This document shows, one piece after another, positions 13,115 through 23,422 of a stretch of DNA of 64,000 nt. The DNA is from Hetaerina americana. Lineage: Eukaryota > Arthropoda > Insecta > Odonata > Calopterygidae. The DNA lies in contig JAKTNV010000006.1 in assembly GCA_022747635.1 (NCBI GenBank), positions 66,719,590 to 66,783,589 on the forward strand, read 5' to 3'. Numbering within the stretch: the stretch's first letter is position 1; every line of letters starts with the position of its first letter. Under the pieces are notes generated by a model. It saw only the letters and a list, made by a program, of their open reading frames with translations, did no database searches and was not told where the DNA came from. The translations under genes were made by a program, and so were the position numbers.

Positions 13115-13365
13115 GCGATTTTATGAAATTTTTTGTCTCCAGCAAAAATTTATGTAATCCGCACAACATATTGAAATGAAATAAATAACTTTGTAATTCC
13201 ACACACACTTTATTTAGAACACGTCTTAGGTTTCGACTTTGGACGTCATAATCCAATAACCTGATGACGACGTCCAACGTCGAAACCTACTTCATGTTCT
13301 ACTCGTTAATAAAGTGTGTGTGGAATTACGATGTTACTTATTTCATTTCAAAAGGCGATTTTATG
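13115..13365. mobile_element. Palindromic element H2 with hammerhead-like core
   Basis: Inverted arms at about 13172-13247 and 13268-13351. On the plus strand, CTGATGA (13261-13267) is followed by a perfect helix-II hairpin GACGT/ACGTC with a CCA loop, then GAAACC (13282-13287). The minus-strand arm repeats GTCGAAACC, then TA, AGAC and GTGTTC. Both arms end in AATAAAGTGTGTGTGGAATTAC and an 'ATTTCAT' run. The 11-bp duplication 'gcgattttatg' (13115-13125 and 13355-13365) brackets a 229-bp insert. The helix-II stem is preserved although its sequence differs from the other copies. Confidence 0.6.
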
Positions 13366-15540
13366 CTCTCCTAAATTCACTAGCATTACTCGTAACTTGT
13401 AATTTTCCACGGATATGAGACATGACCAATGTCAATAGCAGAGAGAAAGGACTGCAGGGATCATATAATGATACAGAAGAATGATGAAAGTAATATAGTG
13501 GCGGGGGATGCTAATGAAGAATTCCTTTGATAAATGGGTTAAGAGAGTAGTGCAGTGAAAGTACGAATAAAAGTTATTGGAAGCATTATTTTGTCAAATG
13601 GTTTACCAAAAACCTTGATAAAAAAATATCACGGTAGGCCAGAATTAATGAGCACTATCGGGAGTGAATCAAGAGATCAAATTTGCAGCAGACGTCATAG
13701 AAAGAAACTATTAACGAGTGAAGAAGAGGACCGTAAACATTAGAGATCAGCTAACAGACATTCCTGGATTTGCTTATTCGTGATGATGAATTCATAATTG
13801 ATCTCTGAGGGATCATCGTCCGGAGAATTCACCTTAAGGGGTCAACAGCTCCACTGGTGCACAACAGGGAAGCACCAACGTTTGCCTCAGAGCATTAGAA
13901 ACCCTATGACCTAAATTTATCTTAAATTTGATCAAGGTACTTGGTTTTTATAGTAAGAAGTCCAGTAATACGATTACTATTTTGAAATATTGCTGAAAGC
14001 TATTGCGCATCTTCATTATGGAGACTTCTCAGGAAATAAATATGTGAAGTCACTTCCTTCTTCAGTTCCTTGTACTTTTTGCCTCCGTTTCACTAACATT
14101 CTCCCTTCCATTAGATGTCTAAAAATCCTATTGCTTCTCAACATCTCCGTCTATATAACCCCCAAATCTCTGACCTCATCTGATACTTCTACATTTATTT
14201 TCTTCTCTGTGCCATTGATTCTTCATTCTTTTCTATCCAAGAATTGGGAAAATTCATCAATCGACGCAGAACATGGTTATGTCCCTCGTAGGTCAAATTT
14301 CTGAACTGTAACACGCTGCGGGTCATATCAAAGCATTTAAAATTCACTCCTCTTAACATCTTCATTCAAAGTCGAGGTGATTAATGTCTTCCCTATTTGA
14401 GTACTGAAATTTTAAGTTTCTTTGCATACCAGAATTTGATTGTGTGTTCTGCTCCAACGTTTGTCCTCCTACTCTTGAGTTAAATTTAAATAAATCGAAA
14501 TTTCGGAACATTTCATCACTTGCAGTTTTTTCTTTCAATTTACCGCCATCTCAGGAGTATCATATTTACCCTCTAATGCGTTCAATGATAGATGATATCT
14601 CTCCGTAGACTGGCTGGGTAAAGTTTGATTCTCCGTTAATATAACTAAATCAAATCAACACCCCGTCTACTTTCAGTTCTAATCCCATTTTCTTGGCGCT
14701 TGTGCAGTCGGATGGGTTTTTTTTGCGGTAATCTACTGGGTAAGGATGGATTTTCGATGGACGAAGAAACTATTGCGATTGCTAGAGTACTTCTCAACCC
14801 AGACTAATAAAAAATCAAAAAATATTGTTAAACTTCACGCAAAATATTACAATCGCTTATTCCTCTAACTCTGCATATATTTGCGCTTACCCTAATTCCA
14901 TCCAATATGCCTATAATTTTCCTCACTTTCCTAGCATTCTCCCATCTAACCGTTTTTAGCATCCCGTCGCCTCTCATTATCTCCTGTGTCCGCTTTCCCG
15001 GCCTTCTTCGAATTTATATCAAACATTTCTCTCTTCCTCCACCATGCCTATGACTTCGTACGTTTGTTTTCTTTTTCGCCCATTTTACAATCGTATTTTC
15101 TCCATTATTTTCCACACATCTCAGAAGTTTCTACTCTACGATGATTATCCTCTTGCCTCAACAAACAAGTTTCCGACCCATACCACACTACGGACCATAT
15201 TCAAATTTTCCCTAGTGATTTTTTATATATTTACTTAAGGTGCCTTCCATCAAAGTCCTCCTATTGGATAATCCTTCTTTCGGTTGGGTTTTCGGCTTCT
15301 CTCGCAATTTCATTTCTTGTGGCAGAATGAAAACGTTTACAATAATAACGCCAAATCCGTACAAATTGGTCGATTACGGCATTTTCGCATCCGTAACCAC
15401 ACTAATGGCACGTCCGGGTGCGTCCTTTCTCCTTCAAAGTGCGAGCATCGTGGTAGGGCCTGGGAAGAGGGCGTGGGAATACAAAGACTAGGGAAAAGAA
15501 AATAGAGATTCATCGAGGTTTCTCCGAATGTTGGGCGAAA
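13366..15540. other. No recognisable gene
   Basis: AT-rich with pyrimidine-rich patches (14050-14300, 14880-15060) that produce open frames of up to 104 codons without recognisable domains. Confidence 0.5.
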
Positions 15541-15559
15541 GAGAAGTTGAAGAGGGAGG

Positions 15560-16100
15560 TCCCTTCGGAGCGTGAGGCCATCCAGGATCTCCTGCGACCC
15601 TCAACGCCCAGAGAGAAGCGTGACCATCTTCCCGTCCGGCGTTTCCGGTCTCGATGCGATGTGCACTATGCTATGTGCGAGAGGACGAACGCATGTGGTC
15701 CTTTCCCAACCGCGTCACCTTCTCTTGAGACGAGCAGCGAGGGGAGGGATGGAACGAGAATCGCATCGGAAACTTTAAATGAAAAAGCAAAAAGAGCCAA
15801 CCCCCCCCCCCCCACTCCCCCAGTCGCCCCCCTCCTCGTCGCCTCCGATTGGCCGAGCGTTCTAGGCGATCGGAGCGCGGGAGCCCTTGGGGCGGGTTCG
15901 CGCGCACGTGGGCGATCGCGAACTCGTACGGGATTCGTGACTGAGGTTTACGGCGCGCGGTTAATTGTGGGAGAGGCGGTTGCGTGCCTCCTGATGTGTG
16001 TGTACCTTCATCCCTCCTCTCTTTCGCCTACAATCCGTAACCTCTCCACCCGACCTCCTCCCAACCCCACCACATCCCCATCTCGGGATGGATGAATAAA
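15560..16100. promoter_or_regulatory. GC/CpG-rich patch with promoter-like motifs
   Basis: Composition switches abruptly from AT-rich to GC- and CpG-rich. It contains a C-run (15801-15813), an inverted CCAAT box in CCGATTGGCC (15845-15854), a GC box GGGGCGGG (15889-15896) and a palindromic E-box CACGTG (15905-15910), followed by several CpG-dense words up to about 15960. Such clustering resembles a housekeeping-type promoter or CpG island. An open frame of 182 codons (15547-16095, + strand) crosses it but is unrecognised and probably reflects the composition. Direction of any transcription is not determined. Confidence 0.35.
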
Positions 16101-16569
16101 ACAACGCGGACTCCGTTGAGGGTCATCTGCACAGCTCGACTTCCGCCGAGTCATCCTCCATCGGCTGTTTTTATTTCGGTCGTGCGAATTTCCTCCCATC
16201 TTTGTTTGGGCGTATGGATTCCCAATGAGTCTCCTCCGGTGTTCAAGAAACGTGATGGCATCCCGACGGACTTAAATGAAGAATTATCGAATAATCGTTG
16301 CTGGAGCAACGGGTTCACGGCGTAAAGGACCTGCTACAGGTCTCAGTAGTGCAGAAATTATTGAACTCATATCCGGATTCAAGGGTAGGGAGGGTCATCC
16401 GACTTGGATTCTCTTCTCTTGAATGTTGGGAATCAACGAGCCCAATGATGGTGCTGACCTTCAAGTCATCACGTTATGATTACTCCATTTTTCAAAATTT
16501 TTCATGGAAATAAGTGAGAAAAATTATTTTGAAAATGATTTAGTACGTATTCAATAATATACAAATAAA
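16101..16569. other. No recognisable feature
   Basis: Transition from the GC-rich patch back to AT-rich sequence. Only short unrecognised frames. Confidence 0.45.
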
Positions 16570-16576
16570 TACACGC

Positions 16577-17795
16577 TTGGAATCAGGAATACTGATTTGC
16601 GAGATAGAAAAAGCATTGAAGGAAATGAAATCGAGCAAAGCCTTAGGGATGGAAAGCATCCCTAAAGAACTACTCAAGAGTTTGGGAAAACGTGGAAGAA
16701 AGAGCTTTTATGGGATCATTCGTAGTATTTATGACGAAGGAATTTCGCCGGAAGACGTCGTAGGCAGAGGGGGACTGTCCGTCATCGTCAATTCTTCTCA
16801 TTATACACTTATGCGGAAGGAATGGTGGGAGTAGAATCGGAATGAATGTAGGCAGGAGTGAAAGTATGTGAAGAACCCGCAAAAGCAGCTATATTTTCGG
16901 ATGGTCAAGCTTTATTTAGCCAGTCTGCGGAAGATTTTCATTCATTCCTTAGCGTGTTGCAGAATCAGTATGATAGGTATGGGATGATAATTAATCATAA
17001 CTATAACGAAGATAGAGTTCCTTACGGCGCGGAAACATGGTCGTTCAAGCAGGATGATAGGCATAGATTGGAGGCTTTTGAAATGTGGGTGTGGAGAAGG
17101 TAGGAAAATTTGAAGTGGAATAAAGAAAAACAAACGAGGAAGTGCTAGGCAAAGTGGGGAGGAGAGAGGATTTTTGGGAGTAATCAAAAGGAGGCAGGAA
17201 AGATTGATGCATATCATTTTGGTTTACCAATGGGATGTTGAAGACTGTGATATTTGGGAGAATGTTGGGAAAACAAGCAAGGGAGCAGGATCGGGATGGT
17301 GCGGTAGCTTACGTACTGGCTTCCCACCCAGAGGATCCGGGTTCGAATCCTGGAGACGACAGATATTTTTCAGTGGTATCCCGATCCCTACTTGAGGTGC
17401 TTTGTGGAGAGCACTTTGAGTGAGTACGCCGTCCGTCAGATGGGAAGTTAAGCTCCGGATTTTTTGGCGCCTTTCGTTAAGAGTAGGCTAATGCCGACGC
17501 CGGGTTTCTCTTTACCCTTCATCCTTTCTTCTCCATCCCTAATGGCGCAAATTAACCTCAGCTGTCGGTCGCCTCCCCTAAAAACTACTACGAGGAAGGG
17601 AAGGAATGGAATGTGCATGTTGGATGGAATGAGGGGAGGAAACAAGATTAGGAATTGAAGAGGGACTTACTATTGTGCCGCGATTTCCGATTTCAGTTTG
17701 TGCTTTTTGTGAAGAGAGGTAAGAAAATACGTATACTTTTGTGCAATTTTTTCGGCTTGGTCCAGCGAAAACCTACCTTATCCAGAATAATACCA
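16577..17795 (+). pseudogene. RTE-like LINE copy b, deleted and SINE-interrupted
   Basis: Starts in the linker before the reverse-transcriptase fingers ('IEKALKEMKSSKALGMESIP', equivalent to residues ~522-544 of the copy at 55011). It runs through the 'GRKSFYGIIRSIYDEGI' block, then jumps past most of the RT palm to a remnant of the FADD region ('IFSDGQALFSQS', catalytic Asp pair lost), then to the 'YGAETWSFKQDDR' and 'FEMWVWRR' C-terminal blocks. A SINE A copy interrupts it at about 17298-17590. The element resumes with 'catgttggatggaatgagg' and ends at the 3' motif 'aaaacctaccttatcc' near 17770. Not translatable. Confidence 0.8.
17298..17590 (+). mobile_element. tRNA-derived SINE A nested in RTE copy b
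   Basis: The tRNA-like head has a well-kept B box in 'ccgggttcgaatcctgg' (17337-17353) and an A-box-like 'ggtagcttacgtactgg' upstream. The body matches 11415-11750 and ends in 'gtcggtcgcctcccctaaaa'. It splits the RTE 3' coding region between 'gagcaggatcgggatg' and 'catgttggatggaatg', so it inserted after the LINE. Target duplication limits are blurred because both flanks are G/A-rich. Confidence 0.75.
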
Positions 17796-17799
17796 ATTA

Positions 17800-18350
17800 T
17801 TATTGAAATGAGTTTCTTAAGGAATTGGAAGGCTAAGATAAGTATTGCAGTTGGAGAACATAAACTTGAACTATTCCCTTTTTTAGGAAGTATTTTATAA
17901 GTAAGTGTACAACGTTAATGAAGTTGATTGCAGGGGCCTTCAGTAAAGATTTTAGGGAAAGACCAGTGAAAACTCTAATATGAAGCGTAGTTTCTATATG
18001 ACTTGGAAAGTTGACCATTTGAGGTAATAGCATAAGCGTAGATCGGAGGATTTTGAGTTGTGGGTATTTAGAAGAACGTATAAAGTAAAATGGACGGAAA
18101 GGCAAATAAACGAAGAAGTTCTGGGGATTGTATGGCGAAGGAAGATATTTGGGAACAATGCGAAGAAGGTAGGATAACAGGACGCAGGTGATAATGAGAG
18201 GTAATGGGATACCGAAGCATTCCGGATGGAATCAAAGTAGGGAATACGTAGAGGTAAGGAGCGAGTTGTTTTGGTATGTGGTCTAAGAAAATTGTCTGTG
18301 TTAGTCTGGAATAAGTATTCTCGCAATGCATTTTGCCCTGGTCCATCGAA
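17800..18350 (+). pseudogene. RTE-like LINE copy c, 3' part
   Basis: Second decayed 3' segment directly after copy b. It has counterparts of the 'gctaagcttaacattaaaatagg' region (17831 onward), 'aaagactcgtaaaaactttgatatggag' (here 'agaccagtgaaaactctaatatgaag'), 'gtaaaatggacgg', and the 'atagaatgttgggc' stretch. It fades at 'ccctggtccatcga' (18336-18349), the start of the 3' terminal motif. More diverged than copy b, suggesting an older insertion or a tandem remnant. Confidence 0.65.
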
Positions 18351-18682
18351 AAAATTTTTTAACTCGATATATGGCTGCTATTAATAACTCTACACCCACT
18401 CATTAAATTGTCCTTCATCTCAAATCCTTAGAGGGATTGTGTTTATGCTCTTGTTTGAGCGTCTTTTTTCGATAATGGATGATCGATTCTGCCAGTGTGT
18501 GGAATTATTATTTATTCTAGCAATACCTTCAATCATCTCTATGGAACCAGAGTGATCAATTCAACCTCTTTGCAGATTTCTCATTGTTTTTATTCATTTA
18601 ACCCCTCAACAAATCTTATCAACTGTATAATTATTCTAATTTTTTTAGGCAATGAAAAAAATGTTATCTCCCCATTAGGAGA

Positions 18683-18875
18683 CGGGCGATGGGGTAGCTC
18701 AGTTGTTAAAGCCTTTGGCTGCTGATCGGGAGGGAGGAGGGCCTTCATATCGCCTTGAATTACCAGTTTTCCCGAGGTGAACTGTGTAAACACATCTTCC
18801 TGGGAAGCCGGAGGCGGTCCAAGGAAAGGGACTGGCCCCCCGACTCTAGATGTGTGAATTACTCACGCCGTCTCG
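18683..18875 (+). mobile_element. tRNA-derived SINE B, copy 1
   Basis: The head 'gggtagctcagttgttaaagc' is an almost canonical tRNA A box. The B box is eroded. The body holds 'cttcctgggaagcc', 'aaggaaagggactggccccc', and the terminal 'gatgtgtgaatt...cacgccgt', all shared with the copies at 53645-53848 and 58165-58370. The stretch between the B-box region and 'cttcctggg' is diverged. Confidence 0.7.
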
Positions 18876-20654
18876 TCATGAAGCGAGCTTCAACCTCACC
18901 CTCCTAGCCATCCGTCAGGTTCATTGCTATGGTTTATCACGAGAGGCGCTAAGGTCTGCCAGGTTTGTTGTCGCGCCTGCAGCATTTTTTGCAACCATAG
19001 CGACTCATCGGCCAAGATTGGGTTCGCAAATTAGCGGTTCCGTCTCTCAACGATTCTTAACGACTCGATGATCCAACCTGTGGAAATCTGATTCATGCTA
19101 TGAGGAATTTACTGGGTAGTTAAGGGTTTCGTGCGTTCCCAAACAGAATTAATGGTCAGTTCTGCGTGTCACCTCCCTGCACAGATATACAACTTTTATA
19201 CAACTCTATAAATTATGGATTTATCCTCTCGTTGATCCAGCCCGTTGGATGAAAGTTTCTTCAGGATTCCAGTGTTCCGATCTGAAGATGTAATGGTACT
19301 TCCGGATGAAAATGCAGGGATACTTTCGCTCGGGTCGACTTGAGAGCAACCCGAAAACCTTTTGGATATATTAGTGTGCTATTAGCCATGAATAACTCTC
19401 ATGTGCTTATATTTAATTATTATGCTTAAAAGTGAAATTAATGTACGCCGCAGTGCATGAAGAAATACTATTGGGGGGCATTTACACGACGGTGGGGCAT
19501 ATCTAAATCTTACATCTCAATTCCCCACGAGGGCATGTGGCAGGGAGTGCTAAGTCACGTCATTGGATGAATTGGTGAATCAATGATACTGAATGATATT
19601 TTATTCTCGAGAAGTTCAGATTGTCGTGCATGAAGAGTCTTACCGATGTGGTCGTGAACTGTGCAAGGGATAAAGCTTTCCTTATATCGGTCCTTTCACA
19701 ATTCACTTCTCTCGCCTTCATGCCCACTATTGTAATGCGGGACTTAAATTATTTCCTCCGTCTCAGCGTCAAATTCTAATACTTTGTATTTATGCGATCG
19801 TTTAAGTCGTGCTTGTAATATTCGCGCTTCCTGTGGTTCCCAACCCAGTTCGTCCGTTGACAAAGTGACGCTCTCTGGTCGTGAATAGCGATATTTCACG
19901 CAACGGAAATGTTTTTCTTGGAATCTAGTTTGACTCCGAAATTAGGCCCATATTTCGCGGGGTCCCCAAACCCTCAGCGTGTATTGAACCTTAACCAGCA
20001 CCGAACAAAACCTCTTGCATTCGTATATAATGGGGAAATAAACGAACTTACATTCGTATATTTCCCCATTATTCGTTTGATGCACCCACGCTTCTTCAAT
20101 ACAAATCCACAAACATCCTTCATGTGTTTTCCAACATAAATAAGATCAAGACGTCTGTGACGATGGCATTATATAATAACTCAGTGTTGCTACAGTAACT
20201 TTTATTCTTTAATGTATTTATCCATGTATTGAACTTTCTTTCTTTAAAAGCGCACCACCATTAGGAACTTTTTCGCTTGAATTTCTGCGACTCTGCTGAA
20301 AAGATTAATATTTCAGAAGTTTAGTTTTATTTTCGTATGAAAATTTTTCTTCTGAAGAAATTATTTAAGGTTTTCCCTGCTTCTCGATGCAATTGTTGCT
20401 CTTGTGAGCCCATGGTCCCTTACGTAAATACTTCACGGTCTGCATACTCACACCACGGTCTTCTTATGGTCCATTTATGACTCTTGGAATAAAGGTCTCA
20501 TCCGCTGTATTTAGTATTTTTATGACTTTTTAAAAACGTTGAGAAGGGTAAATGTTCGAAAATGGGGAATATTTAAAGCGAGAAATTCGGTAACCTTTAT
20601 TCTTGAATGCATTTTTATGTGGTATGAGAAATAAATATTTCAAATTCCAAAGAA
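18876..20654. other. No gene; small inverted repeat at 20027-20072
   Basis: The only structure seen is a 14-bp perfect inverted repeat, 'ataatggggaaata' at 20027-20040 with its complement at 20059-20072, separated by 18 bases that also repeat 'cattcgtata'. No coding region recognised. Confidence 0.5.
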
Positions 20655-20975
20655 ACTGCGGGAGATGCCGCAACAGTAACTTTTAACGGAATCATCCTCC
20701 AATATACATTTCAATACTACGGCTATATGGACAACGGACCTACGGACATAAAAATATTACAATGTGACAATTTCAGAGTGTAAAAATCATTCGCCTTGAC
20801 CGAGATCCGAACCCGGATCGAACCCAAAATTGCAGAGTTTAAGAGGACGTCTCGATAGTTTCACTGGGTAAAGCACTCGGCCAGCCATCGAGGGATCCGG
20901 GTCCGAATTCCGGCAAGGCAAATGATTTTTACACTCTGAAATTTTTGCATTGTAATATTTTAATGTCCGTATGCG
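20655..20975. mobile_element. SINE C fold-back (inverted dimer)
   Basis: Long inverted repeat. The left arm 20741-20820 and right arm about 20893-20971 pair through 'tacggacat', 'aaatattacaatg', 'tttcagagtgtaaaaatcat', 'gccttg', and the T-arm word 'gatccgggt'. The right half carries a tRNA-like head (about 20845-20920) with an A-box-like 'agtttcactgggtaaagc' and a B-box-like 'gggtccgaattcc'. The left half holds only the B-box end in reverse. The outer left flank (20655-20710) matches the flank of the fragment at 12741. Reads as two SINE copies joined head to head, the left one truncated. Confidence 0.65.
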
Positions 20976-21431
20976 GATCGAGGATCCTCTCCGGTGGAGA
21001 AAAATTAGTTCACTGGAAAAATGTGAAATCCTTGGAACAACGAACGTTTGAAAGTGTAGCAAACTGAATTCAACCTTTCAAGTCAGAATGGAGATTTGAA
21101 AGTGAAAATATAATACGGACGGAACATTAAAATCATCAACAGAGTGTTGAATTGCGAAGAAATGTTAACGAACTCCTTCATCCAGCGTATAAATATTTAA
21201 GCACAGTGATATATGAAGTATCACTTGAGTTCGAAAGGGCACCATAGATTTCGTCTTTCCGTTGAATTAAAATTAAGGCGCTCATTTCTACTGCCGCAAC
21301 ATCAGCCTAAAAGTCTAATTACCTCAGTGACACGATCCTTTTTGTAAGGTCTTCCTTAATTGTCTTTTTATTTGGCAAGTTAAGTAAGTGGTCAAAATAC
21401 ATGTTTTTTTCTCTCTTTCTGTCGAGCAAAG

Positions 21432-21572
21432 CAGGACAGTGAGCCCTGCCATGGCAATGGCAGGGCTCGCTGTCCTGCAATGGCAATGTGAGTCCTGCAA
21501 TGGCAATGTGAGTCCTGCAATGGCAATGTGAGTCCTGCAATGGCAATGTGAGTCCTGCAATGGCAATGGCAA
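21432..21572. repeat. 20-bp minisatellite with flanking palindrome
   Basis: From about 21471 the 20-bp unit 'tcctgcaatggcaatgtgag' repeats four times almost perfectly plus a partial unit to about 21569. Immediately upstream (21433-21475) is a near-perfect palindrome, 'ggacagtgagccctgcc...ggcagggctcgctgtcc', built from the same words. The 20-bp period shifts frame each unit, giving artefactual repetitive ORFs on the minus strand. Confidence 0.9.
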
Positions 21573-21575
21573 GCA

Positions 21576-22479
21576 GCATTTTTACCATTTTCGCCGGAAT
21601 TATAGTCGATCTGATCCAGTTATCATTCATTGTGAATGGCTCATAGGCGGGAACATTAGTAGCAACTTATTAATGTTTGCATCGAGGAATAAATCGATCG
21701 TATCAATTACGTGGTATCTCATTCACATCGGTGAAATAAACTGCATTCCTATGAAGGATTTTTTTTTATATTTGCTAGACATTTTGGTAGACGTAGCAGT
21801 AGTAGTGGTTTCATCCGCGGAGAGAGAGAAATGCTTTTTAGGGAGATCCTTATTTTGACTTTCGAGACTTATATAACAATGGATTCATGCCCGACTTTGA
21901 ATGTCTTCCACGGAGGTATGAATCAGTCAGGCGCCCTCTCCGCTCATTCCTCATTCCTTGTACCAATCCGTCATTATTTCAAGCCCCATAATTCCCGAAT
22001 TAAATTATCACGCTCACGCCGACAGCGTTGCCTTTTTGCCCTTCTCCTCTCTCATTTTCTCCCTCAAATTCAACTTAACACGCCTGTTCAAACTTTATTT
22101 GCTATCCTTCAATTAATATACCTTTTATCTGATTTATGTTGCTTCTTGTCCAAATAATTAAAATTCTCTTTATCTGTTGCATCTACTAAAAATATTAAAT
22201 GCTCCAGAAAAAAGTGGAATTAAGAAAACGTTATTCTCAAAAGAAGAAAACACCAGTTTATGACTGGCTTTACTCCCCAGCTTTATACTCCACAGAGCTT
22301 TTGCGAAAAAAATTGCTTTTGTAATAACCGCCTGTTGGGTGTTTTTAATTGTATATTGTTATATTATGTTAAAATTTCGATGTGAAGGCCGAAGTGCTGG
22401 TGTCGGATTACTCTGAAATAAAAAAATATATAAGGTTATATGTCAATAATATTGCCAGCCAGCATAGGGATTACAATCA
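21576..22479. other. No recognisable feature
   Basis: AT-rich. Frames up to 108 codons (21831-22157, + strand) without recognised domains. Confidence 0.45.
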
Positions 22480-23422
22480 TTGCTGAGCGCATAATTAAAT
22501 GAGTGTGATAGATATGGAATGATAATAATGCAAGGAAAACAAATGCTTCGAGATTTTCGAGAAAGAAAAAGGCTAAGGTAAATGTTAAAATAAGAGGGCA
22601 AAATTGAGAGCAGTTGGAATAGTTTACCTATCTTTGAAGTGTTTCAAATTAAGATGGTCAAAGAAGTGGGAAAGAAGAAGAAACATTGAGTTAGAAGAAG
22701 GCAAAGAAGTTTATTTTATAATGAAAGGAGAAACTTTGTAATTCCACATAGATATGTGGAATTACAAAGTTTCTCCTTTCATTATGTTAAGTCGATTCCA
22801 TGAAGTCACGCCTGAGACAACGAATTAAGGCAAAGAAGCTTTGACATGGAAAAAATTAATGATAAGGAGGTTAAGTAAGGATTTTAAGAAACATAATAAA
22901 AACTTTGATAACAGGCGCCGTTTTGTGTGGCACGGAAACTTGACCATTGCAGAAAGATGATAGGCATACATTGGATACAGAGAAGGATGGGAAAATACAA
23001 TGGACGGAATGGAAAATAAAGAAAGAGGTACTAGGCATGGTTGGGGACGAAAGACGATTTTTAGGAGAAATATAAAGGAGGCAGGTAGTGTGGATGTAAA
23101 GATTCATGCTTTGCTTTGCATTCTATTTTCACATATCCCTGTGGGGGCTTGCGGGAAATTGTGTCGATATAAAGCATTTTCAGAGGCGAAAGAATGTTGA
23201 AGAGTATCTTGAGATTTGAAGAGAACATTAGGCAAACGAGGAGGTGGGAAGATGAGGGTAGGTGTGGTGGACGGAATAAAGGGTGGTTGAATGTATGCGG
23301 ATTTGAAGAAAAGTTTATCGTAGTTTAAGGTGTCATGTTGTGTCTAGTTAGGCGAAGCTAAGAAATACACCAATGCTCTGTTAGTGTCCAGCCTAAACCT
23401 ACCTCAAAGAGTAGACTACCAA
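22480..23422 (+). pseudogene. RTE-like LINE copy d, 3' third
   Basis: Begins at the counterpart of 'gtgcgacaggtatgggatg' (RT thumb) and continues through 'ttctaggaagaaaaaggcta', 'ggcaaagaagct', 'gatgataggcatacattgg', 'acaatggacgg', 'aaagaggtactaggcatgg'. It ends at the 3' motif 'cctaaacctacctcaaag' plus 'gtagactacc' (23388-23421). It is split by a palindromic insertion (22710-22826) and by about 85 unexplained bases near 23100-23185. Confidence 0.75.
22698..22838. mobile_element. Palindromic insertion with 12-bp target duplication (tail-only relative of H1-H5)
   Basis: A 117-bp insert (22710-22826) in RTE copy d is flanked by the perfect duplication 'aaggcaaagaag' (22698-22709 and 22827-22838). 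The host LINE has one such word ('aggcaaagaggc' at 57543 in the full copy), so the duplication was created by insertion. Inside is a perfect 33-bp inverted repeat (22718-22750 and 22753-22785) with a 2-base centre. Its 'actttgtaattccaca' word is also in the tail of element H2 (13188-13203). No protein, no tRNA-like box. Confidence 0.8.

Noticed and set aside
15547..16095. 182-codon ORF across GC-rich patch
   Set aside because: GC-rich DNA has few stop codons; includes a poly-Pro from the C-run; no recognised domain, so not called as a gene.
21319..21630. Repetitive ORF and possible CRISPR-like array
   Set aside because: Direct head-to-tail 20-bp units with no spacers; a minisatellite in a eukaryotic context.
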